A stretch of DNA of 64,000 nt from Streptomyces asoensis (GCF_013085465.1 NZ_CP049838.1:6324001-6388000), one strand, 5' to 3'; numbered from the stretch's first letter, positions 1 to 8,840 are shown. Notes: generated by a model from the letters alone, not told the origin. Made by a program: numbers and translations.

Positions 1-407
1 GCACCCCGGCGGCGTTCTTGTGCGCCACGACGACGAGGGGCGAGTAGAAGGGGCGCGGGAGGGTCCCCCGCACCTTGTACTTCGCGGCCAGCTCGGTGGC
101 GGGCGCCTGGCTGGAGGGGAAGGCGAGGTCGTACCCCTTGAGGTCCAGCCCCTCCATGGCCCAGGACCCGGAGGTCTCGGCCTCGACGGTGTAGCCCTCG
201 GCGGTGAGGGCCTTCACCACGTCCGGATCGGCGAAGAACTCCGCCTTCTCCGACCCGATCACGATCCGCACGGTCTTCGTTGCCGTGCCCTTGTCCTCAT
301 CACTGCGGCCCGCGACGACGGCGACCACCACACCCGCCATCAGCAGTACCGCGAGGACGATTCCTGCGATTCGTCTCACAGGGGGAGCGTGCTCGCGGAA
401 CCCCACG
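1..407 (-). CDS. Secreted/anchored solute-binding protein, N-terminal part (partial)
   Basis: The reading frame runs off the left edge of the window, so only about the first 135 residues are present. After an arginine pair comes one hydrophobic segment (about residues 13-32, IAGIVLAVLLMAGVVVAVVAG), which fits a signal peptide or anchor. The mature part contains VRIVIGSEKAEFFADPDVV, then a Gly/Ser-rich stretch and SSQAPATELAAKY, typical of substrate-binding-fold proteins. The likely role is extracellular ligand binding, but the ligand is unknown. Two in-frame GTG starts are possible, here and nine codons downstream at 380; neither has a strong ribosome binding site. The protein could instead be a lipoprotein-like or VWA-associated binding protein, because the diagnostic C-terminal half is missing. 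Confidence 0.7.
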
Positions 408-562
408 TTCCCGGGTGGTCCGGGTGAACGGGGGGTGAAGGGGGTGCCCCGGAACGCAACAGGAAGGGGAGGTTCCGATCAGGGCGAAAAAAGATGGCGC
501 CCGGTCCGCGCGTCGCTGCGGGTGCACGCGGACCGGGGCCGTTCACGGTCCCCGGAGGGAGT

Positions 563-581
563 CCCCGGAGGGGCTCCGGGG
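563..581. terminator. GC-rich hairpin downstream of the 146-aa gene
   Basis: Perfect 8-bp arms (CCCCGGAG / CTCCGGGG) enclose a GGG loop, 22 bases after the stop of the leftward gene that ends at 604. There is no T-run, as is usual for Streptomyces terminators. A partial direct repeat of the left arm lies just upstream (about 550-560). Confidence 0.5.
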
Positions 582-603
582 AGGGCGGTCCCCGGGAGGG
601 GGG

Positions 604-1044
604 TCAGCCGGCGGTGCTCAGTTCCTGCTTCTCCACCAGGGCGGCGGCGTGCGCGTCCATGCGCTGGGCCGCCAGGATCGCCGACGCGGTGTCCGCGCGG
701 GACGCGGCGACGAGCAGGGCGCGGCCCGCGAGGGCGTGCGCCCGCTCGTGCAGGGTGTCGAGGTGCGGGCCCGCCGGGCCGGCGGCGAGGGTCGAACGGA
801 CCGGCGTCCGTCCTCCCCGCAACCGGGTCACCTGCTGCGCGAGCCGTGCGGCCGCGGAGTCCAGGTCGGCGGACGCCGCCGCCGCACGCAGCTCGTCGGT
901 GACGGCGAGCAGCGCCGCGAGATGAGCTGCGAGCTGGATGTCCAGCTCCTCCTCGCGGGAGCGGTGGGGGAAGTCCGAGGGCGTGCCGGCCATCGTGGTG
1001 TGGGCGGACCCACGGGAAGAAGAGGTGCGGATCGGCTCGTACAT
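604..1044 (-). CDS. Conserved hypothetical protein, alpha-helical
   Basis: A 146-residue protein with no signal peptide or membrane segment. It is rich in Ala, Leu and Arg, with long amphipathic helices from about residue 28 to the end (HLAALLAVTDELRAAAAS and the following helices), so a helical-bundle or coiled-coil fold is likely. A good ribosome binding site (AGGAGG, 8 bases before ATG) fixes the start. I do not recognise a characterised family. It stands alone, with its own promoter and an operator-like inverted repeat upstream (see 1075-1103), so it is probably regulated individually. Function unknown. Confidence 0.75.
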   Translation of the reverse strand: MYEPIRTSSSRGSAHTTMAGTPSDFPHRSREEELDIQLAAHLAALLAVTDELRAAAASADLDSAAARLAQQVTRLRGGRTPVRSTLAAGPAGPHLDTLHERAHALAGRALLVAASRADTASAILAAQRMDAHAAALVEKQELSTAG

Positions 1045-1074
1045 GAGGATGGCCTCCTGTGCTGTCAGGAAACC

Positions 1075-1103
1075 ATCCTAGCTTAGATTTCGTCTAAAGT
1101 TGA
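1075..1103 (-). promoter_or_regulatory. Promoter with inverted repeat between -35 and -10
   Basis: Reading leftward there is a TAGGAT -10 box (1075-1080) and a possible TCAACT -35 box (1098-1103) at 17 bp. The spacer is almost filled by a perfect inverted repeat, TTAGA-N5-TCTAA (1083-1097). A repressor bound there would block RNA polymerase. The regulator is not known. Confidence 0.5.
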
Positions 1104-1122
1104 GTCGCCCATACAACCGCCG

Positions 1123-2334
1123 CTACGGCTGGCTGTAGCCGTCCAGGAAGCGGGCGATCCGGCCCACCGCGTCCCGCAGGTCCGTCGCCGTCGGCAGCGT
1201 GACGACCCGGAAGTGGTCCGGCTCCGGCCAGTTGAAGCCGGTGCCCTGGACGACCATGATCTTCTCCTGGCGCAGCAGGTCCAGGACCATCTGCCGGTCG
1301 TCCTTGATCTTGAAGACGGTGGGGTCCAGACGAGGGAAGAGGTACAGCGCCCCCTTAGGGCGGACGCACGTCACGCCCGGGATCTGCGTCAGCAGCTCGT
1401 ACGCCGTGTCCACCTGCTCCTTGAGCCGCCCGCCCGGCAGTACCAGGTCCTTGATCGTCTGGCGCCCGCTGAGCGCGGCCACGACACCGTGCTGCCCCGG
1501 CATGTTCGCGCACAGGCGCATGTTCGCCAGGATCGTCAGACCCTCGATGTAGGAGTCGGCGTGCGCGCGCGGACCGGAGATCGCCATCCAGCCGACCCGG
1601 TAGCCGGCCACCCGGTACGCCTTCGACATGCCGTTGAAGGTGAGGGTGAGCAGGTCCGGGGCGACCTTGGCGGTCGGGGTGTGGGTGGCGTCGTCGTAGA
1701 GGATCTTGTCGTAGATCTCGTCCGAGCAGACCAGGAGGTTGTGGCGGCGCGCGATGTCCGTCAGCCCCCGGATCATCGCCTCGTCGTACACCGCGCCCGT
1801 CGGGTTGTTCGGGTTGATGATGACGATCGCCTTGGTGCGGTCGGTGACCTTGCGCTCGACGTCGGCGAGGTCGGGCATCCAGTCCGACTGCTCGTCGCAC
1901 CGGTAGTGCACGGCGGTGCCGCCGGAGAGGGAGACGGCGGCGGTCCACAGCGGGTAGTCGGGGGCCGGTACGAGGACCTCGTCCCCGTCGTCCAGCAGCC
2001 CCTGCATCGCCATGACGATCAGCTCGGACACGCCGTTGCCGATGAAGACGTGCTCGACGTCCGTCTCGATGCCGAGTGTCTGGTTGTGCATCACGACGGC
2101 CCTGCGCGCGGCCAGCAGACCCTTCGCGTCGCCGTAGCCGTGGGCCGTCGAGACGTTGCGGAGGATGTCCTCCAGGATCTCCGGCGGGCAGTCGAAGCCG
2201 AAGGCGGCCGGGTTGCCGGTGTTCAGCTTGAGGATGCGGTGACCAGCCGCTTCCAGGCGCATCGCCTCCTCGAGAACCGGGCCCCGGATCTCGTAACAGA
2301 CGTTGGCGAGCTTGGTCGACTGGATCACCTGCAT
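1123..2334 (-). CDS. PLP-dependent aminotransferase, class I/II (AlaA/AspC type)
   Basis: A 403-residue fold-type I aminotransferase, the normal length. Visible signatures are NPNNPTG (174-180), the SDEIYDK segment (204-210), which holds the cofactor-ring Asp and Tyr, and the PLP-binding lysine in GMSKAYRVAGYR (Lys238). Family members of this type transfer amino groups between alanine or aspartate and 2-oxoglutarate in the cytoplasm. The exact substrate cannot be read from sequence. I chose the ATG that begins MQVIQSTKLA because this is where similarity to the family starts as I remember it. The frame stays open 42 codons upstream, but that extension is proline-rich and non-homologous. The gene is divergent from a membrane-protein gene starting at 2459. 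Confidence 0.9.
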   Translation of the reverse strand: MQVIQSTKLANVCYEIRGPVLEEAMRLEAAGHRILKLNTGNPAAFGFDCPPEILEDILRNVSTAHGYGDAKGLLAARRAVVMHNQTLGIETDVEHVFIGNGVSELIVMAMQGLLDDGDEVLVPAPDYPLWTAAVSLSGGTAVHYRCDEQSDWMPDLADVERKVTDRTKAIVIINPNNPTGAVYDEAMIRGLTDIARRHNLLVCSDEIYDKILYDDATHTPTAKVAPDLLTLTFNGMSKAYRVAGYRVGWMAISGPRAHADSYIEGLTILANMRLCANMPGQHGVVAALSGRQTIKDLVLPGGRLKEQVDTAYELLTQIPGVTCVRPKGALYLFPRLDPTVFKIKDDRQMVLDLLRQEKIMVVQGTGFNWPEPDHFRVVTLPTATDLRDAVGRIARFLDGYSQP

Positions 2335-2427
2335 GTCTGGGAGCTTACGGCCCGGTAACGCCTCCGGGGGCGTGTTTCCCGCCACGTGAGACGGGTGGTT
2401 TGGGTCGTTATCGCCGGTAGCTGTCCC

Positions 2428-2451
2428 AGGAGTCACTCCTGTCCCTACAAT
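2428..2451 (+). promoter_or_regulatory. Promoter with AGGAGT-C-ACTCCT operator, leaderless output
   Basis: A perfect inverted repeat with 6-bp arms and a one-base spacer (2428-2440) precedes a TACAAT -10 box (2446-2451). The -10 box ends 7 bases before the ATG of the next gene at 2459, so its transcript would be leaderless. The repeat would sit between the -35 and -10 boxes. Confidence 0.55.
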
Positions 2452-2458
2452 CCGCGCC

Positions 2459-3079
2459 ATGTTCAGGCCAGGTGAGAGTGGCGCACCTCCGGTGCGGCCG
2501 ATCGTGTACCACCCGTCCGCCGAGACCGATCCGGCGTACGAGCGGTACGTCGATCCGGCGGCCGCCCATGGGTGGGAGAACGCCTACGACGAGACCGCCG
2601 AGCTGCCTCGGGTCCGCCCTGCGGAGGGGGAGCCGGGCGGCCGCGCGGACCGTCGGCGCGCCGCGCACCGGACGGCCGGCCGGCCTTCGCGCCGCGTGCT
2701 GGCCGCCGCCGGGGCGGTCGGGGCGGTGGCGCTGGCCGCGGTGGTGGCGGGGATGTCCTTCTCCGGGGATCAGGGCGGGGACCAGCGGGGCAGGCAGGGG
2801 GGCACGCGCTCGGCGCCGGACGACGCGGTGAGCCCGTCGGGTGGGCCGGCTTCGGCCGCGAGCGGCTCCGCCGGGTCCGTGGAGTCGACCCCGTCCGCTT
2901 CGGTCGCGCCGGTGCCGTCCTCGGGGGGTACGGCGTCCGAGGCGCCCTCGGCCGAGGCGTCGACCGAAGCCGCCACGAGCGGGGCGGTGAGCGTCTCGCC
3001 CTCCGCCTCGGTGTCCGGGTCCGGGTCCGGGAAGGGCAATCCCGGGAAGGGTCGGGGCCGGGACAAGGGGGGCAGGTAG
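2459..3079 (+). CDS. Single-pass membrane protein with Ser/Gly-rich extracytoplasmic tail
   Basis: 206 residues. There is a charged N-terminal half, then one transmembrane helix at about residues 78-99 (VLAAAGAVGAVALAAVVAGM) preceded by arginines. A low-complexity Ser/Ala/Gly/Pro tail follows and ends in a basic KGNPGKGRGRDKGGR. The positive-inside rule places the N-terminus in the cytoplasm and the tail outside. No catalytic domain is visible. The gene appears leaderless: the TACAAT -10 box lies immediately upstream and there is no ribosome binding site. I do not recognise a named family; this architecture is common among actinobacterial hypothetical proteins. Confidence 0.7.
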   Translation: MFRPGESGAPPVRPIVYHPSAETDPAYERYVDPAAAHGWENAYDETAELPRVRPAEGEPGGRADRRRAAHRTAGRPSRRVLAAAGAVGAVALAAVVAGMSFSGDQGGDQRGRQGGTRSAPDDAVSPSGGPASAASGSAGSVESTPSASVAPVPSSGGTASEAPSAEASTEAATSGAVSVSPSASVSGSGSGKGNPGKGRGRDKGGR

Positions 3080-3140
3080 GCGGGGACGCTCACCGGGGCC
3101 CGCGACGGACCGCCCGCTCCGCCGGCACACCCGTGATCGC

Positions 3141-4112
3141 TCAGGGCAGCGTCCAGATCTGGGCCGTGACGAGGTAGAAGACAGCGACCCAGAACGCCAT
3201 CAGCGCGGCGACGATCCCGAGGCCGACGAGGTTGGTCCGCGCCGCCGGTTCGTCCGGAGGCGGCCGCAGCCACCGCCCGAGGAGCCGGTTCACGTAGTGC
3301 GGCATGGTGAGGAAGCTCATCAGGAAGCTCGACAGCAGGTTGCCGACGAGCAGCCCGAGCCAGAACGGCATGCCCAGCGGCGACAGGGCGAGCGTCAGCA
3401 GCACCACGGTCGGATACAGACCCACCCAGACGGCGAGGGACGTCTTGGTCTCCGAGGGCGGCGGCGCCTCCTTGCCGTTCTCGTCGAAGGCGAACCAGCT
3501 GCCGAACGAGTTGTCGATGGTGCGCAGCCTGAAGTCGTCGAACTTCTTCCCTTCGGCGAGCACCTGCCTGCGCTTGTCCGACGTCAGCCAGGCGTCGAGG
3601 TGCTCGGCGCTGTCGAACCGGTACAGGGTGGTCCAGTCGTCCTGGACCCCTTCGATCGGCCGGAAGATCTCGGTTCCGCGGAACCCCTCGAACCTCCCCT
3701 CCGCCTGGTTCATACGGCGCTGCCACGCGAGGAACTCGTCGACGTGGGCCGGGTCGACCCGGTGGGTGACCACGACAGTCACCAGCGGATCCGTCGGGCG
3801 GGTGCCGCCGCTGACCACCTGCTGGGTGCCGGGACCGTCCAGGTACTTGTCGCCGACGTCCAGGAGGCGCTGCCTCGTCGCACTGTTGATCCACGCCTGG
3901 AGATGGGCCACCGAGTCGAACCGGTAGACGACGACCCATTCGGGTTGCAGGTCCGTCGGACGGGACACCTCGACGCCGAGATATCCGGCGTAGTCGGCGG
4001 CAGCTGCGTTGACGTCCTCCTGCCACGATTCGTATGCCTGTTCGAGTCCGGGCAGGACCTTCTGGCCGATGATCGCCGTCGCCCCCGCGCTCCGGTGCTG
4101 TTCGGTGGTCAT
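3141..4112 (-). CDS. Membrane protein with two antibiotic-biosynthesis-monooxygenase (ABM) domains
   Basis: 323 residues. Two ABM-like ferredoxin-fold domains lie in tandem (about 10-100 and 108-205). Each carries the pattern W..VYRFDS..HL.AW or W..LYRFDS..HL.AW near its end, which shows internal duplication. The C-terminal third is hydrophobic, with about three transmembrane helices (about 223-245, 247-268, 296-320). ABM domains bind or oxidise small aromatic or heme-like molecules, and here they would lie on one membrane face. The ATG overlaps the stop of the molybdoenzyme gene (ATGA), so the two are translationally coupled. A role together with that oxidoreductase is inferred from the coupling only. 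Confidence 0.8.
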   Translation of the reverse strand: MTTEQHRSAGATAIIGQKVLPGLEQAYESWQEDVNAAAADYAGYLGVEVSRPTDLQPEWVVVYRFDSVAHLQAWINSATRQRLLDVGDKYLDGPGTQQVVSGGTRPTDPLVTVVVTHRVDPAHVDEFLAWQRRMNQAEGRFEGFRGTEIFRPIEGVQDDWTTLYRFDSAEHLDAWLTSDKRRQVLAEGKKFDDFRLRTIDNSFGSWFAFDENGKEAPPPSETKTSLAVWVGLYPTVVLLTLALSPLGMPFWLGLLVGNLLSSFLMSFLTMPHYVNRLLGRWLRPPPDEPAARTNLVGLGIVAALMAFWVAVFYLVTAQIWTLP

Positions 4113-6835
4113 GAGCCCGGGCCCGTCGGCACCGACTGCTTCTCGATCAGCCGGCTGTAGATCCGCTCCGGAGTCAGCGGCAGCGAGCGGAAGCGGACGC
4201 CCGTGGCGTCATGCAGGGCGTTCGCCAGCGCCGGGGCCACCGGGTTGATGCAGCACTCCGCCATGCCCTTCGCCCGCAGGGGGCCGACGGAGTCCGTCGA
4301 GGCCACCAGGAGCAGTTCGGTGCGCGGGACATCGGAGAAGGTGGGAATGCGGTAGTTGCGGAAGTTCGGGTTCGTCATGACGCCGTTGTCGTCGACGTGA
4401 TGGTTCTCGGTCAGCGCGAATCCGATTCCCTGGGCGACACCGCCCTCGACCTGTCCGCGGACCTGGGCGGGGTTGATGACCACGGCGGCGTCCGCCGCGT
4501 GGACGCTGTGCAGGACGCGGATCTCACCCGTCACCCGGTGGACGGCGATCCGGAACCCCTGCGTGTTGGAGGTGACGCTGCGGGGCGAGCCGTAGGCCTT
4601 GCGGGCGGCGGTGAACCGGATGCCGCGCGCCCGGGCCGACGCGACGAGCTCGGCCAGCGGCACCCGCCGGTCCCCGCAGACCACCTCCTCGTCGTCCATC
4701 GAGCACAGCACGAGATGGACGCCGGTGTACGTGGCGGCGTATTCGAGGATGCGGTCGCGTACCGCGTCGGCCGCCCGCAGGACCGCGTTGCCCGACACGA
4801 ACAGCCCCGCACTCGCGAAGGCGCCGGTGTCGAATCCCGTGCGGTCGGTGTCGGACTGCACCAGGTGGATCCGCGCCGGTGTCGTACCCAGCTGCCCGGC
4901 CGCGATCTGGACATGCGCGGTCGAGGTGCCCTCGCCGAACTCGACCGTCCCGACGGCCAGTTCGTACACGAGGTCGTCCCGCAGCGTGACCCAGGCCTCG
5001 GAGACGTGCTCGGTCGGGGGCGCGGTCTCGTGCAGCGAACTCGCGACGCCGGTACCCACCAGCCACTCCGGGCCGGGGGACGGCTGGTCGGCGGTCCGGA
5101 CCAGCGCGCCCTCCACCAGGTCGATGCACTTCGCGAGGGAGTCCTCGCTGAACGCCACGTCGTCGGGGCCGTCGTGCAGGGCGACGAGCGGATCACCCGG
5201 CCGCACGATGTTCCGGCGTCGCAGTTCGAGCGGATCGATGTGCAACGCGCGCGCCAGTTCGTCCATCGCCGACTCCACGGCGAACGCCGGCTGCGTCATC
5301 CCGTAGCCGCGCAGCGCCCCGCTAGGCACGGTGTTGGTGTAGACCGAGAAGGCGTCGTACCTCTTGTTGGGGCAGCGGTAGATCATGACGGCGGAGCCGC
5401 CCGCGTACAGCGTCTCGCCACCGTGGTTGCCGTAGGCGCCCGTGTTCGACACATTGCGGACCTGGAACGCCGTGAGGGTGCCGTCCGCCTTCGCGCCGAG
5501 CTTGACCGTCAACGTCATCGGGTGCCGTGGCGAGGCCGTGGTGAACTCCTCCTCACGGGTGTACTCGAAGCAGACGGGCCGTCCGGTGTCGAGGGTGGCG
5601 AGCGCCGCCAGATCCTCCGAGATCACCTCCTGTTTGCCGCCGAAGCCGCCGCCGACGCGCTTGCAGAACACCCGGAGCTGGTCGGGGCGCAGCGCGAACA
5701 GATAGGCGAGCTTGACCTTCGCGATCGACGGCGACTGCGAGCTGGTGCGGACGTTCAGCCGGCCGTTCTCCATCCAGGCGATCGAGCCATGGGTCTCCAG
5801 ATGCGCGTGCTGCACGCGGGGCGAGAAGTATGTGCCCTCGTGGATCACGTCGGCTTCGGCGAACCCCGCGTCCACGTCACCGATGCGCGTGTGCAGTTCG
5901 AGCAGGATGTTGTGGACGGGGTCGCGGACGAACGGGTCGTCCGAGCCGTGCAGTTGCGGAGCCCCCTCCGTCATCGCCTCAAGCGGGTCGAACACGGCCG
6001 GCAGCACCTCGTACTCCACGACGGTCTTCCGGCAGCCCTCCTCCGCCGCCCCGACGGTGTCGGCCAGCACCGCGACGACGCGTTGGCCGACGAAGCGGAC
6101 CGTGTCGTCGAGGATGCGGGTGTCGTCCGGATCGACGAGATGGTCGGTGTGGATCGCCGTGGTGAAGCGTCTGCGCGGGACGTCCTGCCAGGTGTAGACC
6201 CGGCGCACCCCGGGAACTGCGAGGGCGGCGCTCTTGTCGATCGAGACGATCCGGGCGTGCGCGTGGGGCGAGTGCAGGACCTTCAGGTGCAGCATGCCGT
6301 CGAGGCGGGTGTCCATCGTGAACTCGGCGCGGCCGGTCACCACGTCCTCGGCGGCAGGCGCCCCGACGCTTCTCCCGACGGCCTTGCCCGGCGCGGCGTT
6401 CTCCACGCCGACCACGCCGTTCACCGCGTCCTCGATCGCCCGATAGCCGGTGCAGCGGCAGAGGTTGCCCTTCAGTGCCCGGGGCAGGTCGGCCTTCTGG
6501 GCGTCGGTGAACGTCGCCGAGGTCATGATCATCCCCGCGGTGCAGAAGCCGCACTGGAACCCCGGGGCGTCACGGAAGCGCCGTTGCATCGGATGCAGGT
6601 CGCCGGGTGACCCCAGGCCCTCGATCGTGGTCACCTCGCGGCCGTCCGCGCGGAAGGCGGGGGTGATGCAGCTGTGCACCGGATCGCCGTCCAGCCACAC
6701 CGTGCAGGCGCCGCAATCGCCCGCGTCGCAGCCCTTCTTGACGCCGTGGTGGCCCAGCGAGCGCAGGAAGGTGCGCAGGCACTGGCCGGGTTCGGGTTCT
6801 TCCTGGAAGCTCCTGCCGTTCACGAGGTAGGTCAT
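4109..6835 (-). CDS. Xanthine dehydrogenase-family molybdoenzyme, fused 2Fe-2S and molybdopterin subunits
   Basis: 908 residues in one chain. Residues 1-75 form a plant-type 2Fe-2S ferredoxin domain (Cys36, Cys41, Cys44, Cys56). Residues about 80-150 form the second 2Fe-2S helical domain (Cys95, Cys98, Cys126, Cys128). The aldehyde oxidase/xanthine dehydrogenase hammerhead and molybdopterin-binding domains follow to the end, including GGGFGGKQE and RGYGMTQPAFAVE. Family members hydroxylate purines, aldehydes or N-heterocycles in the cytoplasm. Iron-sulfur and molybdenum parts are usually separate subunits, so the fusion is notable. The FAD subunit gene lies one base upstream, and the ABM membrane gene overlaps downstream. 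Substrate unknown. Confidence 0.92.
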   Translation of the reverse strand: MTYLVNGRSFQEEPEPGQCLRTFLRSLGHHGVKKGCDAGDCGACTVWLDGDPVHSCITPAFRADGREVTTIEGLGSPGDLHPMQRRFRDAPGFQCGFCTAGMIMTSATFTDAQKADLPRALKGNLCRCTGYRAIEDAVNGVVGVENAAPGKAVGRSVGAPAAEDVVTGRAEFTMDTRLDGMLHLKVLHSPHAHARIVSIDKSAALAVPGVRRVYTWQDVPRRRFTTAIHTDHLVDPDDTRILDDTVRFVGQRVVAVLADTVGAAEEGCRKTVVEYEVLPAVFDPLEAMTEGAPQLHGSDDPFVRDPVHNILLELHTRIGDVDAGFAEADVIHEGTYFSPRVQHAHLETHGSIAWMENGRLNVRTSSQSPSIAKVKLAYLFALRPDQLRVFCKRVGGGFGGKQEVISEDLAALATLDTGRPVCFEYTREEEFTTASPRHPMTLTVKLGAKADGTLTAFQVRNVSNTGAYGNHGGETLYAGGSAVMIYRCPNKRYDAFSVYTNTVPSGALRGYGMTQPAFAVESAMDELARALHIDPLELRRRNIVRPGDPLVALHDGPDDVAFSEDSLAKCIDLVEGALVRTADQPSPGPEWLVGTGVASSLHETAPPTEHVSEAWVTLRDDLVYELAVGTVEFGEGTSTAHVQIAAGQLGTTPARIHLVQSDTDRTGFDTGAFASAGLFVSGNAVLRAADAVRDRILEYAATYTGVHLVLCSMDDEEVVCGDRRVPLAELVASARARGIRFTAARKAYGSPRSVTSNTQGFRIAVHRVTGEIRVLHSVHAADAAVVINPAQVRGQVEGGVAQGIGFALTENHHVDDNGVMTNPNFRNYRIPTFSDVPRTELLLVASTDSVGPLRAKGMAECCINPVAPALANALHDATGVRFRSLPLTPERIYSRLIEKQSVPTGPGS

Positions 6836-6836
6836 G

Positions 6837-7658
6837 TCAGGTCCCAGCCATGAGTTCGCGACGAATCTCTTCGGCGAAGTGCCTTGTCAGATGGCGACGA
6901 TGGCCGGGGGTCCCGTTGGGATCGGCGAACCAGACGTCGGCGGGGACGGCGTCGATGCTCTGCCGCAGGGTCCGGGCATCGGGCAGGCCGTCGAACGCCA
7001 TGCGCACCGGCCGTGTGGTGCCCGCCGTGACGGTGAGCAGCAGTTCGCCCGTACCGGGGGTCCCGGTGCCGACGAGGAACACCGTCGAACGGCCGAGGCG
7101 GGTCAGGGTGAAGCGGCGGTGGACGGCGCGCTTCCGCAGGGCGCGCGCCGGAATGGCCACCCGCCTCAGGATCTCGCCGGGAGCGAGCACGTTCTGGTGG
7201 TCCCCGGTCACGAACTCCAGGGCGTCGACGATGCGCGTGGACCCGTCGGGAGCCCACAGTTCGTACCGCGCCTCGAGCGCGACCGTCAGTGTGATCATCG
7301 GCCCGGCGGGAAGCGACAGGCAGATGTTCCCGCCGACCGTCGCCGAGTTCCAGACCTTGAACGAGGACAGCAGCGCCTCGCAGCTGCGCGCGAGGAGTGG
7401 GCCCGCGATCCAGTCACCCGGCGGCGCGAAGGCGTACAGGTCACGGATGGTGCATGTGGCGCCGATCTCGAGGCCCGCGTCGCTCGGGACCAGGGGGTCC
7501 CAGTGCAGCGCCGTCAGGTCGACCAGGCGGCGCAGATCCGGCTGTTCCGCGGAGAACAGCCAGGTTCCGCCCGCGAGCCAGGCGTCACCTTCGCGCCACT
7601 CTGCGCCGGGCCGGCTGGACGGTCGCCGGACGATTTCGGTGATGGTGTTGAGGTCCAT
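6837..7658 (-). CDS. FAD-binding subunit of xanthine dehydrogenase-family oxidoreductase
   Basis: 273 residues, the usual size for the CoxM/XdhB-type flavoprotein. The two FAD-binding loops are visible: AGGTWLF (29-35) and ATVGGNI (106-112). The C-terminal CO-dehydrogenase flavoprotein domain follows. It passes electrons from the iron-sulfur clusters of the partner enzyme to its acceptor. The ATG has GGGAG about 9 bases upstream. Its TGA is followed after one base by the ATG of the large subunit, so the two are made together. With the 908-aa gene and the ABM gene it forms a three-gene leftward operon whose promoter should lie in 7659-7890. Confidence 0.9.
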   Translation of the reverse strand: MDLNTITEIVRRPSSRPGAEWREGDAWLAGGTWLFSAEQPDLRRLVDLTALHWDPLVPSDAGLEIGATCTIRDLYAFAPPGDWIAGPLLARSCEALLSSFKVWNSATVGGNICLSLPAGPMITLTVALEARYELWAPDGSTRIVDALEFVTGDHQNVLAPGEILRRVAIPARALRKRAVHRRFTLTRLGRSTVFLVGTGTPGTGELLLTVTAGTTRPVRMAFDGLPDARTLRQSIDAVPADVWFADPNGTPGHRRHLTRHFAEEIRRELMAGT

Positions 7659-7892
7659 GGGAGTCGATCTCCCTCGCGGCGACGGGCGTGCTACGGGCAC
7701 TGTCGACGGGGCGCGATGGGCGCGGAGAGTCCATTCAAGGGTATCCCCGGGCGGGTCGGCCCCGCGATGGCAGGGCTTCGGCGTGCAGGCGCGACCCCCT
7801 GCCGCCTGGCCGTTGCCCGGCTGCTGCCTGGCCGAAAGCGGACCCTTGCTCTCCCTTCTTCCGGCACTAACAATGCGCATGACAAAACAGCG

Positions 7893-7917
7893 GGCGGCCG
7901 GAAGATCTCCGGCCGCC
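7893..7917. promoter_or_regulatory. Stem-loop in the leader of the protease gene
   Basis: Perfect 10-bp arms (GGCGGCCGGA / TCCGGCCGCC) with an AGATC loop. It ends 23 bases before the protease ATG and a short way after a possible TAACAAT -10 box (about 7868). It would form a 5' stem-loop in the rightward mRNA and could stabilise the message or attenuate transcription. Confidence 0.45.
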
Positions 7918-7940
7918 TTGTCGTAAGAGGGGACCCCCAC

Positions 7941-8840
7941 ATGAGAAAGCCTCTCGTTGCCGCGTTCTTCGCCCTGGCCATCGCCGGGGCGGGTGCGGCA
8001 CCCGCGGTCGCCGCGCCGGTGAGCGCGAAGCCCGCGACGGCTTCCGCGGCCTCGACTTCCGCGATCGCGGTCAGGGCCGACACCAAGGCGGCCGCGCCGA
8101 CGCTCCAGGCCGTCAACCTCGCCGGGACCGTCGCGCTCAGCAACTGTTCCGGCTCGGTCGTCCGCTTCCCGAACTCCCTGGACACCGACCCGGCGCTGGT
8201 GCTCTCCAACGGCCACTGCCTGTCGACCGGCTTCCCGGAGCCCGGCGAGGTGCTCGTCAACCAGGCCTCCACCCGTACCTTCGGCCTGCTCAACTCCGCC
8301 GGCACCAGGGTCGCGACCCTGCGCGCCAGCAAGCTGGCCTACGGGACGATGACCGACACGGACGTCTCGATCTACCAGCTCACCAGCACGTACGCCACGA
8401 TCAAGAACTCGTACGGGATCTCCGCACTGACCGTGCAGGACACCCACCCGACCGCCGGCACCGCCATCACCGTGGCGTCCGGCTACTGGAAGACGCTCTA
8501 CAACTGCAACATCGACGGGTTCGTGTACCGCCTGAAGGAAGGTGACTGGACCTGGAAGGACTCGGTCCGTTACACCTCCGCCTGCCAGACCATCGGCGGC
8601 ACCTCCGGTTCGCCGGTGATCGACCAGTCCACCGGCAAGGTCGTCGCCGTCAACAACACCGGCAACGAGGACGGCGCGCGCTGCACGGAGAACAACCCCT
8701 GTGAGGTCGACGCGAGCGGCAACGTCACCGTCCGCGAGGGCATCAACTACGCCCAGGAGACCTACCTGATCCCGGCCTGCTTCACGACCGGCAACCAGCT
8801 CAACCTGAGCGCTAGCGCCTGCACCCTGCCCAAGCCGTAG
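7941..8840 (+). CDS. Secreted trypsin-like serine protease (S1 fold)
   Basis: 299 residues. A signal peptide with a basic start and hydrophobic core ends near AVAAP (about residue 25), followed by an Ala/Ser-rich propeptide-like stretch to about 55. The catalytic triad is readable: His92 in SNGHCL, Asp141 in DTDVSIY and Ser222 in GGTSGSPV. Cys69 and Cys93 can form the disulfide beside the histidine. An extracellular degradative protease is expected. The GAGGGGA ribosome binding site lies about 7 bases before ATG. It is a single gene, divergent from the molybdoenzyme operon, with a GC-rich stem-loop in its leader. Specificity cannot be predicted. Confidence 0.88.
   Translation: MRKPLVAAFFALAIAGAGAAPAVAAPVSAKPATASAASTSAIAVRADTKAAAPTLQAVNLAGTVALSNCSGSVVRFPNSLDTDPALVLSNGHCLSTGFPEPGEVLVNQASTRTFGLLNSAGTRVATLRASKLAYGTMTDTDVSIYQLTSTYATIKNSYGISALTVQDTHPTAGTAITVASGYWKTLYNCNIDGFVYRLKEGDWTWKDSVRYTSACQTIGGTSGSPVIDQSTGKVVAVNNTGNEDGARCTENNPCEVDASGNVTVREGINYAQETYLIPACFTTGNQLNLSASACTLPKP

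Noticed and set aside
4211..6610. Very long rightward open frame opposite the molybdoenzyme gene
   Set aside because: It is the antisense of a clearly conserved coding region. High GC removes stop codons from antisense frames, and the translated product is Arg/His/Asp-rich with no domain.
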